Source: Bacteroidales bacterium UBA6229 (lineage in GTDB: Bacteria > Bacteroidota > Bacteroidia > Bacteroidales > F082). From it: 64,000 bases of DNA. The number at the start of each line of letters is the position of its first letter. Within the stretch, counting starts at the first letter, position 1. The position numbers and the translations under genes were made by a program. This document shows positions 1 through 9,050 of the stretch, one piece after another. The stretch is taken from positions 3,798 through 67,797 of the forward strand of contig DJWN01000010.1 in assembly GCA_002440975.1 (NCBI GenBank), in the 5' to 3' direction. A model generated the notes under the pieces. It was not told the origin of the DNA. It worked only from the letters and a program-made list of their open reading frames with translations, and ran no database searches.

Positions 1-639
1 ATGTGAGGTGTCGAAACGCTCGAAGCCACCATTGTGGAAGCTTACTTCGAGTATGCTGTCGGCGAAAGGCCTGAAAACATAATCACCACGATCGGTAGTG
101 ACAAAAAGGATATTGCCTTCCATATGTTGCCCGAGATACCTTCCTTTTTGACTTTGTTTGCTGATCAGTTGTTCTATTTCCGGTTGATAGCCAGCGAAGT
201 TGATAAACCAATCGGATTCGTTTTCTGTTTTGCCTACCAGGCTTCCATCGGCATTACGAAATACCAGGGCAAGCTGTTTTGCAGCCACGGTTTCATCCAC
301 ACCAAAAAAACTACTGATAGGAATACCAACACGATAGAGGCCGGCTCCCATCGGAATCATTTTTGTCTTTTCGTCAGGCGTGCCCCATTCGCCAACAACA
401 AATTTCCAGTCGCTCCCATCAAGGCTGCGATCGGTGATCAATCCGGCATGGAAATATACCGCTCCCTCATGATTTTTCAGTGCCTGATTGCCTTGATTGG
501 CATCAAAAATTATTAGCAATGTATCCGTGATGTCAGGTTGTTCCGGAAAAGTCCTTACCATTTGGGCATAACCTTGCCCGGGCATCATTACCAGAAATAT
601 TACTGTGATGAACAGCAGCATTTTTGTGCGCATAGTCAT
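1..639 (-). CDS. secreted glycosidase, N-terminal part (probably GH31-like), cut by window edge
   Basis: Only the first 213 codons are inside the window; the frame is open to base 1. The protein begins with a signal peptide (a hydrophobic stretch after MTMRTK, cleavage probably after GYAQ, about residue 26). Residues of about 30-150 look like the beta-sandwich carbohydrate-binding-type module that precedes many Bacteroidota amylases (the motifs HAGLIT and FRNADGS are visible). From about residue 165 the text (GRYLGQ, LEVSF, GGFERFDTSH) resembles the start of the galactose-mutarotase-like N-terminal domain of GH31 alpha-glucosidases; this is inference because the catalytic domain is missing. 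It starts 3 nt after the SusA-like gene and is surely co-transcribed with it. ATG at 633 is an alternative start. Confidence 0.6.
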   Translation of the reverse strand, partial: MTMRTKMLLFITVIFLVMMPGQGYAQMVRTFPEQPDITDTLLIIFDANQGNQALKNHEGAVYFHAGLITDRSLDGSDWKFVVGEWGTPDEKTKMIPMGAGLYRVGIPISSFFGVDETVAAKQLALVFRNADGSLVGKTENESDWFINFAGYQPEIEQLISKQSQKGRYLGQHMEGNILFVTTDRGDYVFRPFADSILEVSFHNGGFERFDTSH

Positions 640-642
640 ATT

Positions 643-2520
643 TTATTTGTTTTGTTTTAATTCAATCACACGGCTATCCATGGCCGGAATACTGATCTCG
701 TCCAATTGCTCGAACCAGGTGCGATGCAGCAGGTCAGTGCCCTTGTCGAATCCTTTAAGATTCTCGGCAAAACGGGCTGTTTTTATTGTTTTTTCCTGGT
801 TGTTGTTATTCAAAACAATCATGATAGTTTGTTTTTCATCATAGCGAAAATACACATAAACTCCATCTTCGGGGATGTAGTGCGTCATCCTGCCATTTTG
901 GAGTGCAGGAGTGTTTTTTCGGTAGTGTAACAGGGCTCTGAAATGGTTCCATAATTCGTTTTCATCCGGGCTGCGTCCTTCAGCAGTAAAGGCATTTTTG
1001 CTGTCACCTGGCCAGCCTCCGGCAAAATCGTTACGCATCTGCCCGTGGCCTTTATGTTCCAATCCGGGGGTGCCAAGCTCGTTGCCGTAATAAAGTTGCG
1101 GAACACCACGTATGGTAAGCAAGAAAGTAGCTGCCAGTTTCTGTTTGTTAATGGCTTCGCCCAAAGTGGTGGCAATGCGATCCAAATCGTGATTATCAAG
1201 GAAATTCATGATAGTATTTGGGTCGCCATAAACAAAGTCCATACTGAGTGATTCGTATAGTGCGTTAACACCTGTACTCCAGCCATTTGCCTCGTTAAAG
1301 GCACGGCTAATGGCAGATTTCAAAGGGAAATCCATCACATAATTCAGGTGGGAATTAAATCCGTCAAAATTATGTTTTTGGTCGTGCCAGTAGGCGACCA
1401 TCGGGCCGCTATTGAGCCATACCTCGCCAACAACCGAAAAATCGGGATATTCAGTTCGGATTCGTAGCATCCATTCCTGCATAAATTCCTTGAAGGAATA
1501 GGGATAGGTGTCCATTCGGATGCCATTTAAATCGGCATATTCAATCCACCAGATGCTGTTTTGTATCAGATAATTGGATACAAAAGGATTGCGTTGATTC
1601 AGGTCGGCCATGGTCACATCAAACCATCCCCGAAGCATTTTGTCCTGGTCGGCCTCAGAAGCATAGGGATCGGTGAGTGTACCACCCCGATAGTTGGAGC
1701 GCGTAAACTCAGGCCATTGATTTACCCAGTCGCTCATTGGCAGGTCATTAGTCCATTTATGTCCTGTTCCATAATGGTTGAAAACCATATCCTTGATGAT
1801 TTTCAGGTCTTTTTTATGAGCTTTTTCAACCAGCTCGAGGTATTTTTCATTTCCGCCCAGGCGGGGATCCACCTGATAAAAATCAGTGATAGCATAACCA
1901 TGATAACTGTTTGCCGGCATATTGTTTTCGAGCACCGGATTGAGCCACAGGGCTGTAACCCCCAGCTCATTAAAATAATCCAGCTTTTGGATAATACCTT
2001 CCAGATCGCCACCATGACGGCCATCCGGATTTTTACGATCGGCTTTCTCGAGCATCCCGGGAATGTCGTCATTAGCCGGGTTTCCGTTTGCAAAACGATC
2101 AGGCATCAGCAGGTAGATGGCATCAGCACTGGTGAAGCCCTGTCGCGAAGCCGAGCCCTGCTTTCTGGCTTTGAGCTCATAATTGACTGTATGAATCACT
2201 TTTCCCGATTTCAGAAAGCTAATTTCAAAAAAGCCTGCTTTTGCTGATTCGCTGACAGATAAATCCAAAAAAAGATAGTTCGGATTCTCGACCGCCGAAA
2301 CACGTTCCAGTTTCACACCTTCTGCCTTGAGTTGCACACGGGTTTCGCCTATGTTTTTTCCGTGAACCATCAGTTGCAGTTCAGCGTTTTGCATTCCGAC
2401 CCACCAAAAAGGCGGTTCGATATTGATTTGTTCGGTCTTTTTTTGTGCAAAGGCAGATGAACCCAATAAAAGAAACACAAGTAAGGCAAGTACTGATAAA
2501 ATTGATCCGATTTTTTTCAT
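643..2520 (-). CDS. SusA-like neopullulanase / cyclomaltodextrinase (GH13), secreted
   Basis: This 625-residue GH13 enzyme should hydrolyse alpha-1,4 links in starch, pullulan or cyclodextrins outside the cytoplasm. It has a signal peptide (MKKIGS followed by a hydrophobic run ending at SSAFAQ, about residue 26), an N-terminal cyclomaltodextrinase-type beta domain (PPFWWVGMQN), a TIM barrel from about residue 130, and a C-terminal beta domain. All three catalytic residues are visible: nucleophile D337 (GIRMD), acid/base E366 (VVGE) and D445 (FLDNHD). Length and order match Bacteroides SusA. An in-frame upstream start at 2550 would put ten polar residues before the signal peptide, so the ATG at 2520 was chosen. 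It is first in an operon with the following glycosidase; no susC/susD pair is near. Confidence 0.88.
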   Translation of the reverse strand: MKKIGSILSVLALLVFLLLGSSAFAQKKTEQINIEPPFWWVGMQNAELQLMVHGKNIGETRVQLKAEGVKLERVSAVENPNYLFLDLSVSESAKAGFFEISFLKSGKVIHTVNYELKARKQGSASRQGFTSADAIYLLMPDRFANGNPANDDIPGMLEKADRKNPDGRHGGDLEGIIQKLDYFNELGVTALWLNPVLENNMPANSYHGYAITDFYQVDPRLGGNEKYLELVEKAHKKDLKIIKDMVFNHYGTGHKWTNDLPMSDWVNQWPEFTRSNYRGGTLTDPYASEADQDKMLRGWFDVTMADLNQRNPFVSNYLIQNSIWWIEYADLNGIRMDTYPYSFKEFMQEWMLRIRTEYPDFSVVGEVWLNSGPMVAYWHDQKHNFDGFNSHLNYVMDFPLKSAISRAFNEANGWSTGVNALYESLSMDFVYGDPNTIMNFLDNHDLDRIATTLGEAINKQKLAATFLLTIRGVPQLYYGNELGTPGLEHKGHGQMRNDFAGGWPGDSKNAFTAEGRSPDENELWNHFRALLHYRKNTPALQNGRMTHYIPEDGVYVYFRYDEKQTIMIVLNNNNQEKTIKTARFAENLKGFDKGTDLLHRTWFEQLDEISIPAMDSRVIELKQNK

Positions 2521-2858
2521 GTAATTATTTAGTGTTAATTGTTCAGGCAATAGAAAAGCAGACGATTTGTGTGTAAAGTTAAGCTTAAAATGAAAAAGGT
2601 GGCTTTTTGTCTGTTAATAAAAAACTGTTGTAGGTTGAGTTAAAATCAGGCTTGTTGCTGGTAAAAGTCCGGTCTTTAGCAGTTTTGCATGATGCCAGAG
2701 ACCGGATTATTTAAAACCGGTCACTTATAACGAATACGTTTTTTTATCCGAAACCGTTTGCAGACGGATAAGCTGTCATTCTGTTTGAAAATCAAAGGAG
2801 AGCTGACCGAATTGTCTTAATTTTGCTAAGAGTAAATCCTTCACCTAATTATCTGGAT
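2521..2858. promoter_or_regulatory. 338-bp divergent intergenic region between susA-like and treS-like genes
   Basis: No coding sequence is seen. On the plus strand a -7 element TAATTTTG lies at 2818-2825, placing transcription start near 2830; this excludes the in-frame TTG at 2823 and supports ATG 2859 for the treS-like gene. On the minus strand TAACTTTA (2574-2581), one mismatch from TAnnTTTG, could serve the susA-like gene with a leader of about 48 nt. No convincing -33 TTTG is correctly spaced for either. The two starch/trehalose units therefore share a control region. Confidence 0.5.
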
Positions 2859-4568
2859 ATGAACACAAAAGGAGTAATAGTAGCACTTTGGAATCAAATC
2901 TATCCAAATGCAGACAACAAGCTTTTGGATGATTTTTTTAAAGAGTTGGAGGTTTATAGCAGGGCTGCAAATGAATCAAATCCGTATTGGTACAAGGATG
3001 CTGTAGTTTATTCCCTCTACGTTGATCTTTTTAACAAAGATTTTAATGGCCTGATCGAAAAGCTTGATTATATCCGGTCGTTGGGCGTAAATACGTTGTG
3101 GCTGCTTCCCATCCTGGATTCTCCTATGCGGGACGGAGGTTTTGATATTCGTAATTACGACAAGATCCGGCATGAGCTATTGGGGCTACCCGAAAATCAT
3201 ACAAAACAAGAACAGGAAGAGGTATTTGGCAGATTTCTTCAGGAGGCTCATAGCAGAGAATTGCGTGTGATTTTTGATGTTGCTCTTAATCACATCTCCG
3301 AAACGCATCCCTGGTTTCGGCAGGCAATAACTTCCGAAGATAACCCTTATCGGGAGTATTTTATCTGGTCAAAAGATACCTCCCTTTACAAGGATGCCCG
3401 CATCATCTTTAAAGGAATGGAAACCAGCAACTGGGAAAAATTGGGCGGCTGGTATTTCTTCCATCGCTTTTTCAATTTTCAGCCCGACCTCAATTACCGC
3501 AATCCCAAAGTTTTGATCGATATGCTGCGTAACTTCTTATATTGGCAGCAGTTAGGCGTTGATGGTTTCAGGGCAGATGCCATCCCTTATGTCTGGAAAG
3601 AAGAAGGTACGAATTGCGAAAACCTGCCCCAAACACATTTGATACTCAAGATTTTCAGAGCCGTGCTCGACCATGTGAGGCCTGGCACACTGCTACTGGC
3701 CGAGGCATGTCAGAAACCCAACAAAGTAGTGGAGTATATGGGAGATGGCGACGAATGCCATGCAGCCTATCATTTCCCGCTCATGCCAATGTTTTTCAAA
3801 GCCATAGCCAGTCAGCAGGCTGCTCCCATCACTCAGATACTTGATACAGAAGTGACCCCCGTGATTCCTGACAATGCGCAATGGTTCACCTTTCTGCGCT
3901 GCCATGATGAATTGAGTCTGGAGCTGGTGTATGTTTCCGAAGCAGACAGAAAATACATCCACGATAATTATTGCCTGCAACCAGAATGGGATTTTCGCCA
4001 GGGCGAAGGCATCTCAGCTCGTTTGGCCAATCTTTTTCAATTTGATGAACGAAAGATAGGGCTGGCCTATTCAATGATGCTCACCCTTCCGGGTACGCCT
4101 GTGATTTATTATGGCGATGAGTTTGGCAAAGAAAACGACCAGCATTACTACAACGAAATGATTAAGCTTGCCGGCAAAGACGATACCCGTTTTTTGGTGC
4201 GTGGCAAGATAAACTGGCCACTGCGCGAGGCACAGCTGAATGATCCTTCCACCTTTCAGTATCGGGTATTTCATCGCATCCAGAAGATGTTGGAAATTAG
4301 GAGCCAAACCGGTGTTTTTGGACGAGGAAGCATCGATTTTATCGCTATCCAAACCGGCGAGTCGGGTGCAAATCAGGCCTTGTTGGCCTATGAGCGAAGC
4401 CTGGGTAAGCAACGAATTGTTGTTTTACAAAATCTATCGGCCAAACCCCAGCTGGCTATGCTCAATGAATATGGCCAAACAGGAATTGACCTTCTGCAAG
4501 ATAAAATCCTTGACTTGCAAGAAATTGTGATGAAACCGTATGCCTATCACTGGATCAAAATTGACTAA
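2859..4568 (+). CDS. trehalose synthase-like GH13 enzyme (maltose/trehalose interconversion)
   Basis: A 569-residue GH13 protein without a signal peptide, so cytoplasmic. Its text follows the TreS (maltose alpha-D-glucosyltransferase) family closely: WYKDAVVYSLYVD at the barrel start, SPMRDGGFDI, EGTNCENLPQTH, GDGDECHAAYHFPLMP and LRCHDELSLE. Catalytic residues are D240 (FRAD), E282 (LAEA) and D350 (CHDE). TreS enzymes interconvert maltose and trehalose by intramolecular transglucosylation; a hydrolase in this clade is the main alternative. It lacks the fused maltokinase seen in some TreS proteins. It heads a probable operon; the next gene, 22 bp downstream, is a disaccharide phosphorylase fused to beta-phosphoglucomutase, which fits a maltose/trehalose route. 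ATG 2859 was chosen because the promoter -7 element overlaps the upstream TTG. Confidence 0.82.
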   Translation: MNTKGVIVALWNQIYPNADNKLLDDFFKELEVYSRAANESNPYWYKDAVVYSLYVDLFNKDFNGLIEKLDYIRSLGVNTLWLLPILDSPMRDGGFDIRNYDKIRHELLGLPENHTKQEQEEVFGRFLQEAHSRELRVIFDVALNHISETHPWFRQAITSEDNPYREYFIWSKDTSLYKDARIIFKGMETSNWEKLGGWYFFHRFFNFQPDLNYRNPKVLIDMLRNFLYWQQLGVDGFRADAIPYVWKEEGTNCENLPQTHLILKIFRAVLDHVRPGTLLLAEACQKPNKVVEYMGDGDECHAAYHFPLMPMFFKAIASQQAAPITQILDTEVTPVIPDNAQWFTFLRCHDELSLELVYVSEADRKYIHDNYCLQPEWDFRQGEGISARLANLFQFDERKIGLAYSMMLTLPGTPVIYYGDEFGKENDQHYYNEMIKLAGKDDTRFLVRGKINWPLREAQLNDPSTFQYRVFHRIQKMLEIRSQTGVFGRGSIDFIAIQTGESGANQALLAYERSLGKQRIVVLQNLSAKPQLAMLNEYGQTGIDLLQDKILDLQEIVMKPYAYHWIKID

Positions 4569-4590
4569 CCCCTGAATTCAACATTTTTAT

Positions 4591-7500
4591 ATGACCTCCC
4601 CTAAATATTTTGACGCTGTAATATTCGATCTGGACGGTGTGATCACCAAAACAGCTTTGGCTCACAGTGCTGCCTGGAAGTTGATGTTTGATGAATTCCT
4701 GAAAACACATGCCGAAGAAACCGGAACTGCCTTTGTTCCTTTCAACCACAAAGATGACTACCTGCCTTTTGTGGATGGCAAACCACGCTACAAAGGTGTT
4801 GCCGATTTTCTGGCTTCGCGCGGGATTGAGCTTCCCTTTGGGGATCCAGACGACAGCCCTGAGATGCGGACCGTTTGCGGCCTTGGAAATCGTAAAAATG
4901 AAGCCTTTAATGCGGTACTCGATCGTGATGGCGTTGAAGTATATCCTTCAACGGTAGTGCTGATGGAGTCGCTTCGCAACAATGGTTATCGGGTAGGTGT
5001 GGCTTCTTCCAGCAAAAACTGTGAAGGAGTTTTACGTGCTGCCGGCCTTATGCATCTCGTTGAGACTCGTATTGATGGTATGGTGTCTGCCGGGCTGGGA
5101 CTTAAAGGCAAGCCGGAAGCAGATATTTTTACCAAGGCTGCCGACAGATTGGGATGTGCTTACGATCGCAGCATTGTGGTTGAAGATGCCGTCTCGGGTG
5201 TTGCTGCCGGTAAAAATGGACGTTTTGGCTTGGTGCTGGGACTTGCCCGTGAAGAAAATGCCACCGAACTCTACGACAATGGAGCCGACTGGGTGGTTGA
5301 AGACCTTGAAGGAATTGACATAGAAACATTAAATCAGTGGTTTGCCAAGGATATGGAAGCCGACAGCTGGTCGATCACCTATCACGGCTATAACCCAACT
5401 AAGGAACGCTCGCGCGAAGCACTGCTGGCGGTTGGAAACGGTTATTTTTGCGTCCGCGGTGCGATGGAAGAAACCGATGCCAATGCCGTTAATTATCCTG
5501 GCACCTATATGGCTGGGATGTATAACCGATTGGTTACCAATATTTCCGGAAGAGATGTTGAAAATGAAGACTTTGTGAATCTTCCAAATTGGTTGACGGT
5601 TAGTTTTAAAATTGAGAATGATCCCTGGTTTAATCCTAACAAAGCGAAAATCCTTTCGATCACACGAAGAATTGATTTTAAAAAGGCACTTTTGAGTCGT
5701 GAGCTGGTTGTTGAAGACAAACAGGGCAGGCAAACGCTCATCAGAAGCAAAAGACTGGCAAGCCTGGATAACAGTCTGTTGGCCTCCCTTACGTATGAGT
5801 TGGAGCCTTTGAATTATTCGGCTGCTATTCAAATGCGTTCCGGGATTGATGGCACAGTGATAAATGCCGGTGTGGAAAGATATAAAACCTTGTCGTCCAA
5901 GCACCTGACACCAATCAATCAAGGTGTTGAAGCAGATAAACTATTTGTGCTGGTCAAAACAAATCAGTCCGGGCATCAGATAGCCGAAGTAGCCCGACAC
6001 AGCCTATTTATTGATGAGGCTGCCATTGAGCCTGCTTTTCAGGCTGAAGTTTCAGATGCCAGTGCATTTATACATTACAGCATGATGCTTCAAAAGGGGC
6101 AAAAGCTTCGTTTGGAGAAAACAGTAGCCATTTGCAGCGATAAAGAGCATTTTGTAGATGATGCCCTTGCATCGGCTTTTTCGGCCATCAAACTGGCACC
6201 CGATTTCAAAAATTTGGAAGTTGAACACAGCAAACAATGGCAGAAGCTCTGGGATACGATTGACATAAAAATAGAAGGTGATCGCTGGTCGCAAAAGCTT
6301 ATGAGGCTTCATTTGTATCATTTGCTTTGCTCGGTTTCGCCTTTCAACAAACATCTTGATGCCAGCATCACAGCCAGGGGCTTGCATGGCGAGGCATACC
6401 GCGGGCACATCTTCTGGGACGAGCTCTTCATCCTGCCGCTTTACGATCTGTATCTGCCTGAGGTAGCCAAATCGATGCTGATGTATCGCTATTGCAGACT
6501 GGAGGAAGCCCGAAAATATGCTGCTCAACACGGCTATCAGGGAGCAATGTTTCCCTGGCAAAGTGGCAGCGATGGCCGTGAGGAGACACAGGTTGTTCAC
6601 CTCAATCCACTCACCGGAGAATGGGGCGATGACCATTCCTCCTTGCAACGGCATGTTTCTCTGGCAATAGCCTATAATGTTTGGGATTATTATTGGATCA
6701 CGAACGATCTGAGTTTTTTAAAAAAATTTGGTGCTCAACTGATATTCGAAATCTGCCGCTTCTGGGCCAGCAAAGCGCATTACAACGAAAAAACAGCTCG
6801 TTATCATATCGATAAGGTGATGGGGCCGGATGAGTTTCATGAGCATTTGCCCGATAGTGAAAAGGGAGGCCTTACCGACAATGCCTACACCAATATCATG
6901 GCAGCTTGGCTCTTTGAAAAAGCAAAAGAGATAACCCATTTGATAGATGACCTTGCCTTGCTTGCCGGTAATTTTAGTGAGCAGGAAATAGACCACTGGC
7001 AGGAGATTGCTTCTAAGCTGAACCTGAATATCAACGAAGAAGGCATCATTGCACAATTTGATGGATATTTTGATTTACATGAGCTCGATTGGGAGGCTTA
7101 CCGGAAAAAATATGGCAATATCTACCGCATGGATCGCATCCTGAAGGCGGAAGGAAAATCGCCTGACAACTATAAGGTTGCCAAACAAGCCGATACCCTG
7201 ATGACTTTTTATAACCTGGATAAAATAGAAGTAGATCAGCTTCTTGAGAAAATGGGTTATGAGTTGCCGGCTGATTACCTCCAGAAAAATCTGGATTACT
7301 ACATCCATCGTACTTCGCATGGATCAACACTTAGCCGGGTAGTACATGCCCGTCTGGCTGCCATATCAGGCAATCATAAGCTCAGTTGGTCGCTTTATCA
7401 GGATGCTTTGGCAAGCGACTTCAACGATATTCAGGGCGGCACCACTGGCGAAGGCATCCATGCCGGAGTGATGGCCGGAACAATTCTGATTGCCTTGAAT

Positions 7501-7725
7501 ACCTTTGCAGGTATCGACTATCGGGGCGAAATGCTTGCCATCCGGCCTGAACTGCCACAAGCCTGGAAGAGCATGAAGTTTGGGCTCACTTTTAAAGGCA
7601 TACCTTATAGCTTCGAAATTATGCCACGACATTTGCGTATCAGAGCCAATAAATATGCTGTTGTTAACGTTCTGGATAAGCAAATCGAACTTCAGCCAAA
7701 CGAATGGAAAGAAGTGAAGTATTAA
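4591..7725 (+). CDS. fusion of beta-phosphoglucomutase (HAD) and GH65 disaccharide phosphorylase
   Basis: A 1044-residue two-domain protein. Residues 1 to about 245 are a HAD phosphatase-fold domain of the beta-phosphoglucomutase type: FDLDGV with nucleophile D13 and acid/base D15, SSSKN motif II and GKPEADIF plus VVEDAVSG motifs III/IV. From about residue 257 (WSITYHGY) it is a GH65 enzyme with N-terminal beta-sandwich and (alpha/alpha)6 barrel; general acid E748 sits in GPDEFHEH, and HGSTLS (910-915) fits the phosphate-binding loop of phosphorylases. The inferred reaction is phosphorolysis of maltose, trehalose or another alpha-glucobiose to beta-glucose-1-phosphate, which the fused HAD domain converts to glucose-6-phosphate. 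Mycobacterial Rv2006 is a related fusion with an extra HAD domain. Substrate cannot be read from sequence. Second gene of the operon. Confidence 0.85.
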   Translation: MTSPKYFDAVIFDLDGVITKTALAHSAAWKLMFDEFLKTHAEETGTAFVPFNHKDDYLPFVDGKPRYKGVADFLASRGIELPFGDPDDSPEMRTVCGLGNRKNEAFNAVLDRDGVEVYPSTVVLMESLRNNGYRVGVASSSKNCEGVLRAAGLMHLVETRIDGMVSAGLGLKGKPEADIFTKAADRLGCAYDRSIVVEDAVSGVAAGKNGRFGLVLGLAREENATELYDNGADWVVEDLEGIDIETLNQWFAKDMEADSWSITYHGYNPTKERSREALLAVGNGYFCVRGAMEETDANAVNYPGTYMAGMYNRLVTNISGRDVENEDFVNLPNWLTVSFKIENDPWFNPNKAKILSITRRIDFKKALLSRELVVEDKQGRQTLIRSKRLASLDNSLLASLTYELEPLNYSAAIQMRSGIDGTVINAGVERYKTLSSKHLTPINQGVEADKLFVLVKTNQSGHQIAEVARHSLFIDEAAIEPAFQAEVSDASAFIHYSMMLQKGQKLRLEKTVAICSDKEHFVDDALASAFSAIKLAPDFKNLEVEHSKQWQKLWDTIDIKIEGDRWSQKLMRLHLYHLLCSVSPFNKHLDASITARGLHGEAYRGHIFWDELFILPLYDLYLPEVAKSMLMYRYCRLEEARKYAAQHGYQGAMFPWQSGSDGREETQVVHLNPLTGEWGDDHSSLQRHVSLAIAYNVWDYYWITNDLSFLKKFGAQLIFEICRFWASKAHYNEKTARYHIDKVMGPDEFHEHLPDSEKGGLTDNAYTNIMAAWLFEKAKEITHLIDDLALLAGNFSEQEIDHWQEIASKLNLNINEEGIIAQFDGYFDLHELDWEAYRKKYGNIYRMDRILKAEGKSPDNYKVAKQADTLMTFYNLDKIEVDQLLEKMGYELPADYLQKNLDYYIHRTSHGSTLSRVVHARLAAISGNHKLSWSLYQDALASDFNDIQGGTTGEGIHAGVMAGTILIALNTFAGIDYRGEMLAIRPELPQAWKSMKFGLTFKGIPYSFEIMPRHLRIRANKYAVVNVLDKQIELQPNEWKEVKY

Positions 7726-7744
7726 CCGCTAAAAGGAACAAATT

Positions 7745-8383
7745 ATGCTGAACGACAGAATTACCGTAACGGCCAAGCACGAGCAGGCTGCTGATGTGGT
7801 GATAGAATACCTGGCTGATAAGTTAAGACCCAAGTTTATCATCACTATTGGTGGTGAAGTGGGGTCGGGTAAATCGACACTGGCTTATGCACTGGCACAC
7901 AAATTTAAAAAACAGGGGGTGCGTAGCAAGATTGTTGATTTGGATGATTTTTACAAAATTTCTCCCCTCGAACGAAAAAGCTGGCGCAGGGCAAACGGAA
8001 TAGAAAGCGTGGGACCTGATGAGTATGACTGGGGTAAGATTATCCATGTGATCAACGATTTTTACGAAAACAATGTGAGCGTAATGCCCTGTGTTGATCT
8101 TATTACCGATTATGTAGATGAAATCAGTACTAACTTCGAGGGGGTGGATATGATGATCATTAACGGATTGTATGCCACTAAGATAAGCCAGTCGGATCTG
8201 CGTATCTTTATCGAACTCACCTACGACGAAACGAAAGAAGCACAAATTTTTGGCGACAAAGAAGAAATGACAGCTTTCAGAAAACAGATCCTCGAACGCG
8301 AACATGAAATGGTTCAGGGACTCAAAAAAGGCTGCGATCTGTTTTTCGACTTCGATGCCCTGGTGGATAAATATCATTTATAA
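7745..8383 (+). CDS. P-loop kinase, uridine-kinase-like, tandem copy 1
   Basis: A 212-residue single-domain P-loop protein. The Walker A motif GEVGSGKS is at 37-44. After it come VDLDDFYKI, PLERKSWR and GPDEYDW, which resemble the substrate-binding region of the uridine kinase/phosphoribulokinase fold, then MMIINGLYA as a Walker-B-like strand. The lid region reads QIFGDKE and lacks the arginine present in the next gene. It begins 20 bp after the GH65 fusion, with AAAGGA upstream, and is clearly co-transcribed. Phosphorylation of a nucleoside or sugar is plausible but the substrate is unknown; the context would suit a sugar released by the upstream enzymes. Automatic pipelines would probably call it uridine kinase or adenylylsulfate kinase; neither is proven. 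Confidence 0.75.
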   Translation: MLNDRITVTAKHEQAADVVIEYLADKLRPKFIITIGGEVGSGKSTLAYALAHKFKKQGVRSKIVDLDDFYKISPLERKSWRRANGIESVGPDEYDWGKIIHVINDFYENNVSVMPCVDLITDYVDEISTNFEGVDMMIINGLYATKISQSDLRIFIELTYDETKEAQIFGDKEEMTAFRKQILEREHEMVQGLKKGCDLFFDFDALVDKYHL

Positions 8384-8406
8384 AAAACAAAGTAACAAGA
8401 TACCGT

Positions 8407-9045
8407 ATGTTAGGCGACGTATTACTTATTACCGAGAAACACCTAAAAGCCGGTGAGGCCATTATCGAGCATATCCTGAAGCACCGCAAACCGAAGATGA
8501 TGATTACCATCTCGGGCGAATCAGGCTCAGGAAAAACAGAACTGGCTCATGTGGTTGCCAAAGGCCTGCGCAAACATGGCATCATGGCCAAACCTTTGCA
8601 TATTGATAATTATTACCGCATCCATCCGCTCGAACGAACCGAATGGCGCAAAAATAATGGCATTGATAAGGTTGTGGGGCCCGGCGAATATGATTGGGAT
8701 ACACTCAATAGAAACATCAAAGAGTTTAAGCAAGGTATAAGCTCCACAGGTCCTTGTGTTGATTTGGTAACAGAACAAATTGACCAGCTCACCACGGATT
8801 ATAGCGGGATTGACATGCTGATCATCGACGGGCTTTATGCAATCAAGACTGACAATGTTGATGTACGGGTTTTTATTGAGCTTACCTACCACGAAACAAA
8901 AAAGGCACAAGTTGTCAGAGGCAAAGAACCGCAAAATGAATACCGGATGGCAGTGCTCGAAAAAGAGCATCAGGAAGTTCAGGCACTCAAGCCTTCTGCC
9001 GATATATTGATTGGAATGGACTACAGCTTCAGACTGGCAAAATAA
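8407..9045 (+). CDS. P-loop kinase, uridine-kinase-like, tandem copy 2
   Basis: This is the same length (212 residues) as the preceding gene and its paralogue: Walker A GESGSGKT again sits at 37-44, followed by HIDNYYRI, PLERTEWR, GPGEYDW and MLIIDGLYA. Here the Walker B-like strand keeps an aspartate (IIDG, against IING in copy 1), and the lid keeps arginine (VVRGKE against IFGDKE). Copy 2 therefore looks like the catalytically more canonical member, and copy 1 a diverged partner that may have another substrate or a structural or regulatory role. The genes are 23 bp apart and the serine dehydratase gene starts 5 bp downstream. Function is not known; a nucleoside or sugar kinase is the best inference. 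Confidence 0.75.
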   Translation: MLGDVLLITEKHLKAGEAIIEHILKHRKPKMMITISGESGSGKTELAHVVAKGLRKHGIMAKPLHIDNYYRIHPLERTEWRKNNGIDKVVGPGEYDWDTLNRNIKEFKQGISSTGPCVDLVTEQIDQLTTDYSGIDMLIIDGLYAIKTDNVDVRVFIELTYHETKKAQVVRGKEPQNEYRMAVLEKEHQEVQALKPSADILIGMDYSFRLAK

Positions 9046-9050
9046 AAACT

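Noticed and set aside
1561..2247. Open frame of 228 codons on the plus strand inside the SusA-like gene
   Set aside because: Antisense to a gene with all GH13 catalytic motifs; no recognisable protein text, no promoter.
7823..8377. 184-codon open frame antisense to the first P-loop kinase
   Set aside because: Mirror of a conserved kinase frame; the tandem paralogue has a similar antisense frame, as expected from shared codon pattern.
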